From positions 868,001 to 932,000 of the forward strand of contig NZ_OY782578.1 of assembly GCF_963677945.1 (NCBI RefSeq): 64,000 bases of DNA. Direction: 5' to 3'. Shown in pieces: positions 39,801 through 48,698 of the stretch. The translations under genes were made by a program, and so were the position numbers. The notes beneath the pieces were generated by a model, which worked only from the letters and a program-made list of their open reading frames with translations, was not told where the DNA came from and made no database searches. The DNA comes from an uncultured Bacteroides sp. (GTDB lineage Bacteria; Bacteroidota; Bacteroidia; Bacteroidales; Bacteroidaceae). How positions within the stretch are numbered: position 1 is the first letter of the stretch; each line of letters starts with the position of its first letter.

Positions 39801-41326
39801 TGTCTGAATTTATTTCGTTTTGTAAAAGTTGCAGCTTTGATAACTATGCTTGGTTGCAATGCTATTTGTTTAAGATCAAGAATGCGGTTAGCACCTTCTA
39901 TACAGTCTGGACCATCGGCCGCATAAGGTAGTGTCATTTCAAAGAGTTCAAATTGATTGGCTAATTCTTGTATGTGCGGGTTATCCTGCTCATCTTCATT
40001 TAGAATCAAATTACCTTCACGATTTAATGGTTCTAGATTTGCTTCTATACGTACCGCCTTATCTGTTTTTCGCTCTTCATCTGGATAGATGTAAAGTGAA
40101 ATGTCCTCTTCTTCCTTAGCCTTCTTAACTAGCGGTTTAAATACCTGTTTAAAAAAAGGGTCTTGCAGCTTATTGTTTTCCATATAACAGTAAACAGGAA
40201 CTTTCCCCGCAACAAATTGAAGCAGCTTGATATAATAAGAGATAAAAACAGAGTTCAAAGAATGATCTAGGAACCCTTTTATAACATATAGTTTGCCGGC
40301 TATTTTCCCGCATAGAAATACACCTTTAAAAGATGCACCTTTCTTTTTGCTCTCACCTGGTGCAGGGTCACCGTATATAACTAAGAATTTGAACTTGCTT
40401 AATGCAGGAATATTTCCGTAGACTACTTTTGTAAATATAGTACCCTCGCTTACCGGATTATTAAAGTACTCTGCCTGCTGTGCTTTTTTGCTGATCTTTC
40501 CAAGGCATATATCAATAAACTCTTCTGTGTTTTTATCCGGCCAAGTACTTTTGCCATTTTTATCCCGGATATTAACTATATCCCAATGATCGGCTATTTT
40601 GCCGGCTCTTTTTATACAACAATCTTTAGCAATGATATTACCACACCATAATACTAATGTAGGTTTGGAAATAGAACGAGTAGGATAAAGAGCTTTTTCG
40701 AACCAATCCCATTTTTTATTTAATGTTTCAGGATTGCGGCAATCTTCGTCTGTATCGAAATCATCACCATAAAGGATATCAGGACGAATGTTTTCGTTAC
40801 GGCTACCACGGGGTGCGTTACCCGATCCAATAGCCATAAATGAAGCACCGCGCTTACAAAGGAATTCTGTTGCAGTCCATGAACCAACAGTTTGCTGATC
40901 TCCGTAAAAAGCCTTTAGTCTTCCATTTGCTTCGAAGTTGGCTAAATATGGCTTTAGAAGTCTCTCTGCACTATCCTTTGTTGCACTGAATAATACTATG
41001 TTTTTCTTTTTACCGGTTAAAGCAAGATACATAATGATAAACATTGCAATGGTACTCTTTGCCAGCTCCCGACTCCAGGATAACACTTCATACCATTCAT
41101 CGTTTGCAATGATCCTTGTGATAGCTCTCTTATGGAATGGCGCAAAAGGCGCACTGGCATACTTGGGAAAGAAATATTGAATCCACTCTATTGGATGAGC
41201 TTCCAGATAGATACGCTTTTTCTCAATGTCCGCATGAGTCATGTGAACATCTACCGGGGTGGAGTTGGTAATGTCTTGTTTGTACTCTTCCCACTCTCTT
41301 ATTGCATCTCTTTCACTCTGCTTCAT
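39797..41326 (-). CDS. Terminase large subunit (gp28-like)
   Basis: 509 residues. The ATPase half has IEWIQYFFPKYASAPFAPFH, WSRELAKSTIAMFIIMY in the Walker A position and DILYGDDFDTDE in the Walker B position. The nuclease half has LVIYGDPAPGESKKKGASFK and the later CYMENNKLQDPFF and ADGPDCIEGA acidic sites. It packages DNA by headful cutting from the integrated copy. Coupled to the small subunit by a one-base overlap. Confidence 0.88.
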   Translation of the reverse strand: MKQSERDAIREWEEYKQDITNSTPVDVHMTHADIEKKRIYLEAHPIEWIQYFFPKYASAPFAPFHKRAITRIIANDEWYEVLSWSRELAKSTIAMFIIMYLALTGKKKNIVLFSATKDSAERLLKPYLANFEANGRLKAFYGDQQTVGSWTATEFLCKRGASFMAIGSGNAPRGSRNENIRPDILYGDDFDTDEDCRNPETLNKKWDWFEKALYPTRSISKPTLVLWCGNIIAKDCCIKRAGKIADHWDIVNIRDKNGKSTWPDKNTEEFIDICLGKISKKAQQAEYFNNPVSEGTIFTKVVYGNIPALSKFKFLVIYGDPAPGESKKKGASFKGVFLCGKIAGKLYVIKGFLDHSLNSVFISYYIKLLQFVAGKVPVYCYMENNKLQDPFFKQVFKPLVKKAKEEEDISLYIYPDEERKTDKAVRIEANLEPLNREGNLILNEDEQDNPHIQELANQFELFEMTLPYAADGPDCIEGANRILDLKQIALQPSIVIKAATFTKRNKFRQ

Positions 41327-41769
41327 CAGATATTATCTTTAATAAATGCATCCCAAAGTTTTGTTATTTCTTTTGCCTTATCAAGATCAACAGGTCGAAG
41401 CCATTCAATAAAGCGCATTCCAACGCTGATGATATCGGCTATACCTACATCCGTCTCCATCTTTTTAATGGCTCCTGATAGTTTGCTTATTATGTCCGCT
41501 TCGGCTGAAGTCGGGAAACGTTCACCTTCGGGGCGTTGAATAATATTTTTGTTTATCTCTGCCACTTGGCGGTGAAGGTTAGATATCTGGTCTTCACGTG
41601 TTAAGGTGATTCCTGTACGTCTTTCTTCCCACTTTTCCGATTTTATCCACTTTCCGAGTGTTTGCCGACTAATTCCAACCTTTTCCGCTATTTCCTGCTG
41701 AGTAAGGTTTTCTTTGAGATAGAGCATGCCCGCCCATTCTTTCTTTTGTACTGTGGTTAAATCTGCCAT
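41326..41769 (-). CDS. Terminase small subunit-like (HTH)
   Basis: 147 residues. N-terminal helix-turn-helix LTQQEIAEKVGISRQTLGKW with SEKWEERR, followed by helical oligomerisation segments. The family resembles DUF1804/gp27-type small terminases. First gene of the leftward late operon, one base from the large subunit. Confidence 0.8.
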   Translation of the reverse strand: MADLTTVQKKEWAGMLYLKENLTQQEIAEKVGISRQTLGKWIKSEKWEERRTGITLTREDQISNLHRQVAEINKNIIQRPEGERFPTSAEADIISKLSGAIKKMETDVGIADIISVGMRFIEWLRPVDLDKAKEITKLWDAFIKDNI

Positions 41770-41787
41770 ATCTTTTTACTTATTTAT

Positions 41788-41924
41788 TGCAAAGATGGTT
41801 AAGATTAATTGTGTTTGCAAGCCTCTTGTTACGCTATAACACTTTATAGTTATGTTGTTGATTTACAAAGTTTCATTATGGAAATAGCCTATTGACACGT
41901 TTGTTTTTTTACCTCATCTTTGCA
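41788..41924. promoter_or_regulatory. Divergent late promoters sharing CATCTTTGCA
   Basis: catctttgca occurs on the plus strand at 41915-41924 and inverted at 41788-41797. Each lies 20-40 bases from the start of a late operon (minus strand 41769, plus strand 41961). A TTGA 20 bases upstream of the plus copy fits a -33 element. The paired use of one element suggests common control of both late operons. Confidence 0.55.
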
Positions 41925-41960
41925 CTGCTTAGATGTAAAAACAATTAATATGTTTTATTT

Positions 41961-43004
41961 ATGAAGAAGTTTTTTAATGTAATACCAGGTACTGAAGCCG
42001 CATGTGTTTTGCTTTATGGTGTGATTGGCGATTCAGGATGGGAAGGACAGCAAAGCAGTGCTGATATAGTACGCGAACTGATGGAACTTGAAAGCGAATA
42101 CAAGAACATTGATTTCCGTATAAACAGTGAAGGCGGTGAGGTTTATTCTGGAATTGCTATTATCAATGCAATTCGTAATAGCAATGCAAACATTACTATG
42201 TATATAGATGGTATTGCAGCTTCTATTGCTTCGGTTATTGCATTATGTGGCAAGCCTCTTAAAATGAGTAAGTACGCTCAATTGATGATTCACTCTGTAC
42301 AAGGTGGCGCGTATGGTACTGCTTCTGATCTTTCGGAAGTTATTAATAACATTAAGTCATTAGAAGATACATTGGCTCAGATGATTGCCGATAAATGCGG
42401 GAAACCGAAAGAAGATATTATTAGTATGTACTTTGACGGCAAGGACCATTGGCTTACTGCACAGCAAGCTTATGATATGGGATTGGTAGACGAAATATAT
42501 GATGTGGAAGAGCCACTCCCTGCGTATGTGAATACTCCAAAACAAATTTACACCATTTTCCAGAACAGATTAATAACTTCTCAAAAAAATAAACAAATGT
42601 TCGAAGATTTAAGAAAACGTCCATCGTTCGCCAATTGCGCGGATGATGCTGCTGTATTGCAGCACATTGCAGTACTTGAAGAAGGAGCTGCAAAAGTTCC
42701 CGATCTTGAAAATGAAATCACAGATCTGAAAGGTAAGATTACCGTGTTTTTAAACAAAGCTAAAGAAGCTGAAGAAGCTGAAATTAAGACTATTGTTGAT
42801 ACCGCTATTGCAGAAGAACGTTTTACCGAAAAACAACGTCCTACTTATACTGCACTCTTGAAGGCAGACCGCACAAACGGTCAGGCTGCTATTGAATCTC
42901 TGAAACCAAAGAAGAGAGTAATGACTAACTTACACCAACCGGAAGAAGGTGGCAAGGGCGCATGGACTGCTCGCATGGAAGAAATTGCAAATAAAAACAA
43001 ATAA
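41961..43004 (+). CDS. Head maturation protease (ClpP-like) with scaffold
   Basis: 347 residues. Residues about 1-195 are an S14 ClpP fold with INSEGGEVYSGIAIINAI, the nucleophile in GIAASIASVIALCG and the histidine in LMIHSVQGGAYG. The C-terminal 150 residues form a helical scaffold (LENEITDLKGKITVFLNKAK), ending before the capsid gene. The protease cleaves the scaffold and capsid during assembly. First gene of the rightward late operon. Confidence 0.88.
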   Translation: MKKFFNVIPGTEAACVLLYGVIGDSGWEGQQSSADIVRELMELESEYKNIDFRINSEGGEVYSGIAIINAIRNSNANITMYIDGIAASIASVIALCGKPLKMSKYAQLMIHSVQGGAYGTASDLSEVINNIKSLEDTLAQMIADKCGKPKEDIISMYFDGKDHWLTAQQAYDMGLVDEIYDVEEPLPAYVNTPKQIYTIFQNRLITSQKNKQMFEDLRKRPSFANCADDAAVLQHIAVLEEGAAKVPDLENEITDLKGKITVFLNKAKEAEEAEIKTIVDTAIAEERFTEKQRPTYTALLKADRTNGQAAIESLKPKKRVMTNLHQPEEGGKGAWTARMEEIANKNK

Positions 43005-43019
43005 AATAATTACCCAACT

Positions 43020-44216
43020 ATGGCAATTAATATTAAAAACACGAATTACGCGGGCGAAGTTCTTGAACAACTTCTTACCGTAGCTGCAACAGGTAATGAG
43101 CTTGTTGATAAAGGTTTAATTCATATTGAACCTGATGTTTCAGATAAGTTCTCTATTCCTCGTATCAAGGGTGGCACAATGTTGCAGAAGCGCAAAGAAC
43201 AGCCTGTAGATGGTGATAGTAAGGGCGATTTTGAATACAGCGAAGTTGTGCTTAAGCCTGTTGACTTTATGGCTTTCACGACTTTCAATCCGCGCTCCTT
43301 TGAGTCTATCTGGAGAAAATGGCAACCAAAAGGAAATCTGGTTTTTGCTGATCTTCCTCCTGAAGCTCAAAACGCTTTGCTTGCCGAACTTGCTAAGTGC
43401 GTGAAGTTCGAATTAGGTAATCACTTTATTAACGGTGTTGAAGGTACTACTGATTCTGAATTGTTCAATGGTATTGTTACTCGTATTATGAGTAATAACA
43501 ATGTTCTTGTAGCTGATCCTAGCGGTCTTACTACTATGATCGGTAAGTTGACTGCTGTTAAGAATAAGATTCCTGCTGCAATCAGAACTAATCCGGGTCT
43601 TCGTATATTGATGTCAATTAATGACTTCGATACTTACGATTCTGAATTAACCGCACAACCAAACAAGGGTGCAAACTATACCGATATGAACGTAGAACGG
43701 TTCAAAGGTATTCAGATTGTACCAATGGCTCAATGGCCTGATAACTTGATTGTATGTACAATATGCGGCATGGACATGACCACTAACTTGTGGGCTGCTG
43801 TTAATCTTCAGGATGACATGGATGTTATCATGATTGATAAACTGACTAACTCAGGCGAACGCTACTTCTTCAAGATGTTGATGAAAGCTGATACAAACAT
43901 CGCCTTCGGTGAAGAGTGTGTTGTTCTTGATGCACGCTCAGGTGGTGGCGTTGTCGATTCTATCGAAGCAACTCCAGATGAATTGATCTTCCCTGCTGAA
44001 GGTAGTGCTCAGGCTGTATTCGTAGTTGCTACTAGTGCTTATACTGTTGGTGCAGCACCTGCCGGATTCACAGTTGCGAAAAATGAATTTGGATTGTTGA
44101 TCACTGCCGCTGCTAATACAGGTGAAACTGCTAAGTCTGGCTCTATTACGCTGACCTTAACAGGCACAAGTGAAACTGCTGTTATTAATCTTTCTCAACC
44201 TGCTCCAGTAGCATAA
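43020..44216 (+). CDS. Major capsid protein with C-terminal BACON/Ig-like domain
   Basis: 398 residues. Residues about 1-305 have HK97-type features seen in Bacteroidetes Mu-like capsids: NTNYAGEVLEQLLTVAATGN, KFSIPRIKGGTMLQKR and a C-terminal RYFFKMLMKADTNIAFGEEC. Residues about 310-398 form a beta-sandwich resembling BACON: IEATPDELIFPAEG, AQAVFVVATSAYTVGAAP, GFTVAKNEFGLLITAAANTG, SGSITLTLTG. It follows the protease and precedes the sheath gene. The extra domain probably decorates the head surface. Confidence 0.8.
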   Translation: MAINIKNTNYAGEVLEQLLTVAATGNELVDKGLIHIEPDVSDKFSIPRIKGGTMLQKRKEQPVDGDSKGDFEYSEVVLKPVDFMAFTTFNPRSFESIWRKWQPKGNLVFADLPPEAQNALLAELAKCVKFELGNHFINGVEGTTDSELFNGIVTRIMSNNNVLVADPSGLTTMIGKLTAVKNKIPAAIRTNPGLRILMSINDFDTYDSELTAQPNKGANYTDMNVERFKGIQIVPMAQWPDNLIVCTICGMDMTTNLWAAVNLQDDMDVIMIDKLTNSGERYFFKMLMKADTNIAFGEECVVLDARSGGGVVDSIEATPDELIFPAEGSAQAVFVVATSAYTVGAAPAGFTVAKNEFGLLITAAANTGETAKSGSITLTLTGTSETAVINLSQPAPVA

Positions 44217-44227
44217 TTTGAAAGCAA

Positions 44228-45418
44228 ATGGCTTTACCTAAAATAAAAATAAATTATTTGAATGGCTTGCTAGGAATCGTTGCAGAGAGTGAGGATGGAC
44301 TCCTCGCTCTCGTAACCAACGGGACAGCCGTTTCAACTACTTTTGTTCTTGGTACTCCTTATACCATCTATCGCTATAGTGCGTTAGCTGATCTGGGTGT
44401 GACTGCTGAGAATAACCCGGCACTTGAAAAAATGGTGCGCGAGTTCTATCAGGAAGCAACGGAAGGAACAAAAGTAATCATCTTAGCTTATGCAGATACA
44501 AAGACAATGTCTGATCTGTGTGATGTTACTACAGGTGAATTGAAGACCTTTCTTACTGCTCAGAATGGAGCAATAAGAGGTATTGTATTAGGAAGACAGT
44601 CTTCTGTGGGATATACTCCTGTTACAACTGATGGTCTTGATAGTGATGTTTTTGCTGCTTTGCCTAAAGCACAGGCTTTGGCCGATTTTTCAAAAGAAAC
44701 TCTTAACGCTCCTATCTTCGTAATTCTTGAAGGACGTAGTTTTGTTTCGGCTAGTACTCTTAAAACACTAGCTACTGAAACAAAGAACAAAGCAATGATC
44801 TTTATCGGTGATACTGTGGTAAGCAGCGATGATGCTGCAATAGGTATTCTTGCCGGACGGATAGCTTCTATTCCTGTTCAACGGAATATTGGACGTGTAA
44901 AAGATGGCGCACTATCTCCTTCTGCAATGTACATTGGCTCTAAGTTAGTGGAAAACGCTATTGACGATGCAACAACTATCAATGATAAAGGGTATGTAAC
45001 TCTGCGTAGCTTTGTTGGCAAAACAGGTTATTTCTTTACTGACGATAGAATGGCATGTATCTCAACAGATGATTACGCTCACCTGGCTAACCGTCGTGTT
45101 ATTGATAAGGCTTGCCGCATTGCTTATACAACAATGGTTGAGCAATTGCTTGATGAGGTATATATCAATGAAGATGGAACCATGCAACCGGCTATTATTA
45201 AGCATTGGGAATCTCTTGTTGAAGATGCTATTGCATCGGAAATGACTGCCAATGGTGAATTGAGTGCCGACTTTACAAAGGGTGAAAAAGGTTGTGTATG
45301 CTTTATTGATGCAACGCAAAATGTTCTTTCTACTTCAAAAATAGAAATGACTCTAAAGGTTCGCCCATTTGGGTATGCAAGAGAAATGGTTGTTAACCTC
45401 GGCTTTCAAGTCGCTTAA
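44228..45418 (+). CDS. Tail sheath protein (DUF2586)
   Basis: 396 residues. ALPKIKINYLNGLLGIVAES, LGTPYTIYRYSALADLG, NGAIRGIVLGRQSSVGY and GYVTLRSFVGKTGYFFTDDR match DUF2586, the contractile sheath-like protein of Bacteroidetes Mu-like phages and related contractile systems. It is followed directly by the tube gene, the standard order of a myovirus-type tail. Confidence 0.85.
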   Translation: MALPKIKINYLNGLLGIVAESEDGLLALVTNGTAVSTTFVLGTPYTIYRYSALADLGVTAENNPALEKMVREFYQEATEGTKVIILAYADTKTMSDLCDVTTGELKTFLTAQNGAIRGIVLGRQSSVGYTPVTTDGLDSDVFAALPKAQALADFSKETLNAPIFVILEGRSFVSASTLKTLATETKNKAMIFIGDTVVSSDDAAIGILAGRIASIPVQRNIGRVKDGALSPSAMYIGSKLVENAIDDATTINDKGYVTLRSFVGKTGYFFTDDRMACISTDDYAHLANRRVIDKACRIAYTTMVEQLLDEVYINEDGTMQPAIIKHWESLVEDAIASEMTANGELSADFTKGEKGCVCFIDATQNVLSTSKIEMTLKVRPFGYAREMVVNLGFQVA

Positions 45419-45428
45419 TTATTAAGAT

Positions 45429-45845
45429 ATGTTTAACAGTAAAGAATATGAGTTTGCCGACTTAACAGTCGTTCTTGGAGGAAGAGATATTACAGGTATA
45501 CGATCTCTGAAGTATTCTTCTAAACAAGAAAAAGAAGCTGTTTATGCAAAAGGCAATAAGCCTCACTCTATTCAGCGAGGAAATAAGAGCTATGAACCTA
45601 CGATTGGGTTGCTACAAAGTGAACTTGAAGCTATTATCGCTTCAAGCCCAAACAAAGATCCTCTCGATATCTCGTTCAATATTGTTGCGGTATATGGTAA
45701 TCCATCCAAAGGTGATGCCATAGTAACAGACGTAATTAAAAACGTAGAATTTACCGAAATACCAAAAAGCCTGAAGCAAGGCGATAAGTTCATGGAAATT
45801 GAACTCCCTGCTGTTGCTACGGATATTGAATTTCATAAAGTATAG
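45429..45845 (+). CDS. Tail tube-like protein
   Basis: 138 residues. FADLTVVLGGRDITGIRSLK, KPHSIQRGNKSYEPTIGLLQ and FTEIPKSLKQGDKFMEIELP have the strand pattern of tail tube proteins of the gpM/Hcp-like fold. Position 10 bases after the sheath supports it. Not a confident sequence-family call. Confidence 0.65.
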   Translation: MFNSKEYEFADLTVVLGGRDITGIRSLKYSSKQEKEAVYAKGNKPHSIQRGNKSYEPTIGLLQSELEAIIASSPNKDPLDISFNIVAVYGNPSKGDAIVTDVIKNVEFTEIPKSLKQGDKFMEIELPAVATDIEFHKV

Positions 45846-45919
45846 AAAAATACCATTTGTCATTAAGTTGGCAAATGGTATTTAAAAACCATTCAAACAC
45901 CATTCAAATAAAAGAAATT

Positions 45920-46210
45920 ATGAGAGCTACAAAAGAACAAATAGCAGATTGGAAAAAAAAACACGGCTATGTATGTGAAGTTTCAGTAGGTGATAAAAGT
46001 TGTTACCTGAGAAAGCCAACCCGGCACGAATTGTCTTACGGAACTACTGTTGCAGCTAAAGATCCTATCAAGTTCAATGAAATCCTGTTAAAGGCTTGTT
46101 GGCTTGCAGGTGATGAAGAGATTCAAACAAACGACGAACTTTTCCTTGCCGTTTGTCCGAAGCTTGCCGAACTGGTAGAAGTGAAGGAGGCACAGCTAAA
46201 AAAGTTATAG
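45920..46210 (+). CDS. Tail assembly chaperone, short product (G-like)
   Basis: 96 residues from MRATKEQIADWKKKHG (45920); longer upstream frames add residues unlike the family. Contains KPTRHELSYGTTVAAKDPIK and ACWLAGDEEI, the pattern of tail assembly chaperones located between tube and tape measure. The gene ends with the slippery site A-AAA-AAG just before its stop. Confidence 0.75.
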   Translation: MRATKEQIADWKKKHGYVCEVSVGDKSCYLRKPTRHELSYGTTVAAKDPIKFNEILLKACWLAGDEEIQTNDELFLAVCPKLAELVEVKEAQLKKL

Positions 46211-46227
46211 AGTCCTATTCAGGACTC
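46185..46227 (+). promoter_or_regulatory. Programmed -1 frameshift signal
   Basis: The order is AGGAGG (46185-46190), seven bases, the heptamer A-AAA-AAG in the correct phase (46198-46204), five bases, then a perfect 6-bp hairpin gagtcc/ggactc (46210-46227). This is the same three-part arrangement as the Escherichia coli dnaX signal. The stop codon of the 0 frame lies at 46208-46210. Confidence 0.85.
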
Positions 46228-46374
46228 GAACAAGATAATCAAGTAGGGTATATTAATACGCTACTTGAATACTATCTACACATTAATCCTAATGAACTCT
46301 CGGATGAAGAATGGGCAGAGAAATTGGCTCAACTAAATAACATCCGCGACCGCGAATCAAAAGCAAATAAATAA
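46204..46374 (+). CDS. Tail assembly chaperone, frameshift extension (GT-like)
   Basis: Slipping back one base at 46198-46204 continues translation as VIESYSGLEQDNQVGYINTL to a stop at 46372-46374. The 95 upstream plus 56 new residues give a 151-residue fusion. The new part is acidic and helical (ELSDEEWAEKLAQLNN), as is typical of the T domain that binds the tape measure. The stop overlaps the tape-measure ATG by one base. An independent start for this frame is not obvious. Confidence 0.8.
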   Translation, partial: VIESYSGLEQDNQVGYINTLLEYYLHINPNELSDEEWAEKLAQLNNIRDRESKANK

Positions 46375-48065
46375 TGAATATCCTGCAATTCCTAATTAAT
46401 ATGCAAATGAAGGACAACGGAGTAACATCTTCGGTTGCCCGTCTTCAAACTAATCTGGACAAAGCTCAAAAAAGTACTGTTGGGTTGGCTTCTTCTATGC
46501 GTAATTCTTTAGGAAATGCAATTATGAGTTTGCCTGGTGCTCAGTTTTTTACGAATCCTATTGTGGCTATAGGTGCAGGGATTGGAGTAATTAGTAAGCT
46601 AGGTATGGAGAATGACCAAACTGCTATTTCTTTTGATGTGTTGCTTGGTTCTCAACAGAAAGCTGCTGCATTAATGAAGGAGATGAAAGGGTATGCTAAT
46701 ACAACTCCTTACGAGAGTGAAGACATCTTTCAGAATGCTAAAACCATGTTAGGCTTTGGTATATCTCTTAAAAGTGTAATGCCAAATATGAAGATGCTTG
46801 GTGATATGGCAATGGGTAATAAAGATAAACTTAACTCTTTAACTCTTGCATTTTCACAAGTTACATCGGCTGGAAAACTTCAGGGGCAAGACTTGTTGCA
46901 ACTTATTAATGCGGGCTATAACCCTTTACAAGACATAGCTGCACTTACTGGAAAGTCAATGGCAAAATTGAAAGATGAAATGTCAAAAGGAAAAATTTCA
47001 TCTGATATGGTTACTGAAGCTTTCAGGCATGCGACATCACAAGGCGGAAGGTTTTATGACATGACTAATAAGATCGGACAGCGTGCAGGAGGTAAATTGT
47101 CAACTCTATTTGATTCAATGAAAGAGAAGATGTTGATTCTTTATCAGGCAATTGCTCCAATACTTATTCCTGCTATTGACATGCTTGGTATTGCGTTTGA
47201 TGCAATAACAGGTCCTCTTCAATGGCTGGTTAATAGCTTTAATTCATTTATTGGATTGCTAACTTCTGGCAATCCATTTATATGGGCAGGTGTGGCGGCT
47301 GTTGTAGGATTTACCATTGCGGCAAATGCAATGAATATCGCAATGGGAATTTTAACCGGCATAGTTAAAGCTTATGTTACTATTCAAAAAGTACTGAACT
47401 TCTTATTCATTGCAAATCCAATAGGTCTTGTTGTTGCAGCTATTGCAGCCCTCACAGTTGGTATTGTATTAGCATGGAACAAGTTCTCTGGCTTCCGCGC
47501 ATTCATCCTTACGATGTGGGATACAATCAAAGGTTTTGGAAATGTACTTAAAGACTATGTGATAGACAGGATAACAGGTCTTATTAAAGGCATAGGCCTA
47601 TTGGGGAGTGCCATCTCTAAGATGTTTAAGGGAGATTGGAGTGGTGCTTGGGAAGATGCTAAGAAAGGTGCATCGGGTGTGCTTGGCATTGATGCAGCGC
47701 AAAAAGCTATTCAGTCAAGCAAAAATGTAGTTGGTAAGTTCTCTGCAAATTATGATTATCAGAAGAGACAGCAAGCTGCTGTTCAGAAAGTAAAAGAAGG
47801 TATTAAAACACCTGGTGTTGCAGGTGCAAAGAGCGGAGCAACTATAACGGGTAGCGGTGATGGTAGCACAGGTAATGGGAAAAGCAGTACCGAAAGCGCT
47901 GTAACAGGTGGAACTAAGAATAATGTTATTACAGTAAATGTAGGTAAGTTCTTTGAAAATCTGTCTGTCAATATGATGGATAAAACAAATACCAGGGAAT
48001 TAGAGAAGGTTGTAATTGAGTGTATGACTAGGTCGCTAGAAATAGCTACAAGTTCGGCAAGATAA
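46374..48065 (+). CDS. Tail tape measure protein
   Basis: 563 residues, rather short for the class. The N-terminal part FLINMQMKDNGVTSSVARLQ and the conserved block FDVLLGSQQKAAALMKEMKG, LQGQDLLQLINAGYNPLQDI and KMFKGDWSGAWEDAKKGASG match tape measure proteins. Hydrophobic segments lie at about 300-370. The C-terminus is Gly/Ser-rich, then VNVGKFFENLSVNMMDKTNT. It sets tail length and is likely expelled on infection. Confidence 0.88.
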   Translation: MNILQFLINMQMKDNGVTSSVARLQTNLDKAQKSTVGLASSMRNSLGNAIMSLPGAQFFTNPIVAIGAGIGVISKLGMENDQTAISFDVLLGSQQKAAALMKEMKGYANTTPYESEDIFQNAKTMLGFGISLKSVMPNMKMLGDMAMGNKDKLNSLTLAFSQVTSAGKLQGQDLLQLINAGYNPLQDIAALTGKSMAKLKDEMSKGKISSDMVTEAFRHATSQGGRFYDMTNKIGQRAGGKLSTLFDSMKEKMLILYQAIAPILIPAIDMLGIAFDAITGPLQWLVNSFNSFIGLLTSGNPFIWAGVAAVVGFTIAANAMNIAMGILTGIVKAYVTIQKVLNFLFIANPIGLVVAAIAALTVGIVLAWNKFSGFRAFILTMWDTIKGFGNVLKDYVIDRITGLIKGIGLLGSAISKMFKGDWSGAWEDAKKGASGVLGIDAAQKAIQSSKNVVGKFSANYDYQKRQQAAVQKVKEGIKTPGVAGAKSGATITGSGDGSTGNGKSSTESAVTGGTKNNVITVNVGKFFENLSVNMMDKTNTRELEKVVIECMTRSLEIATSSAR

Positions 48066-48697
48066 TGAAGACAGTTACCAGATTCATATTAGAGAATATA
48101 TATAGCAGAACACTAGGTGGTGTTTTCCCTCCTTATCTGCTTATTAATGGAACTAATCCGGTTGCCGAACCAGATACTTCTGATCTTAGATTAACTGACT
48201 TAACAGACGAGGAACTTACAGAGGCTATAAAGTCGAACGCGCTAGGCATACCAATGACAATGCCATTACAAATAAAACGAACTGATGAACCCGATTCGGC
48301 TTATTGGACTATCCCAGTTGAACCAATGATATCTGTACATGGTCACAACGTAATTGTGAAAAGAGATGTATCTAAAGGTAAAACAAGAGGTTCGATTAAA
48401 GAGCGATGGACACAGGGAGATTATGATATTAATATAGAGGGACTGTTGATGAACTTAACAGCATCTAATAAGTTCCCTGAGGCAGACGTAAGAAAATTGA
48501 GAGGTTATTGCGAATCGGCAAGTCTTTCTGTTCTCTGTCCTATTTTTGAAATATACAGTATTAGCAGGATAGTAATTGAGGATTTCGATTTCCCATTTAC
48601 AAGCGGTCCGGCTAATCAGGCTTATAAAATAAAAGCTAGTAGTGATGATGTATATCAATTACTACTATCTGGTGATGATCTAGTTAAATCTGAATGA
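48065..48697 (+). CDS. Baseplate/tail protein, DUF6046-like
   Basis: 210 residues. PMISVHGHNVIVKRDVSKGK, GSIKERWTQGDYDINIEGLL, DVRKLRGYCESAS and IVIEDFDFPFTSGPANQAY are a conserved block of Bacteroidetes phage tail proteins. It follows the tape measure by a one-base overlap. The role is likely in the baseplate hub or as a tail-lysin-like chaperone; inferred from order. Confidence 0.6.
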   Translation: MKTVTRFILENIYSRTLGGVFPPYLLINGTNPVAEPDTSDLRLTDLTDEELTEAIKSNALGIPMTMPLQIKRTDEPDSAYWTIPVEPMISVHGHNVIVKRDVSKGKTRGSIKERWTQGDYDINIEGLLMNLTASNKFPEADVRKLRGYCESASLSVLCPIFEIYSISRIVIEDFDFPFTSGPANQAYKIKASSDDVYQLLLSGDDLVKSE

Positions 48698-48698
48698 T

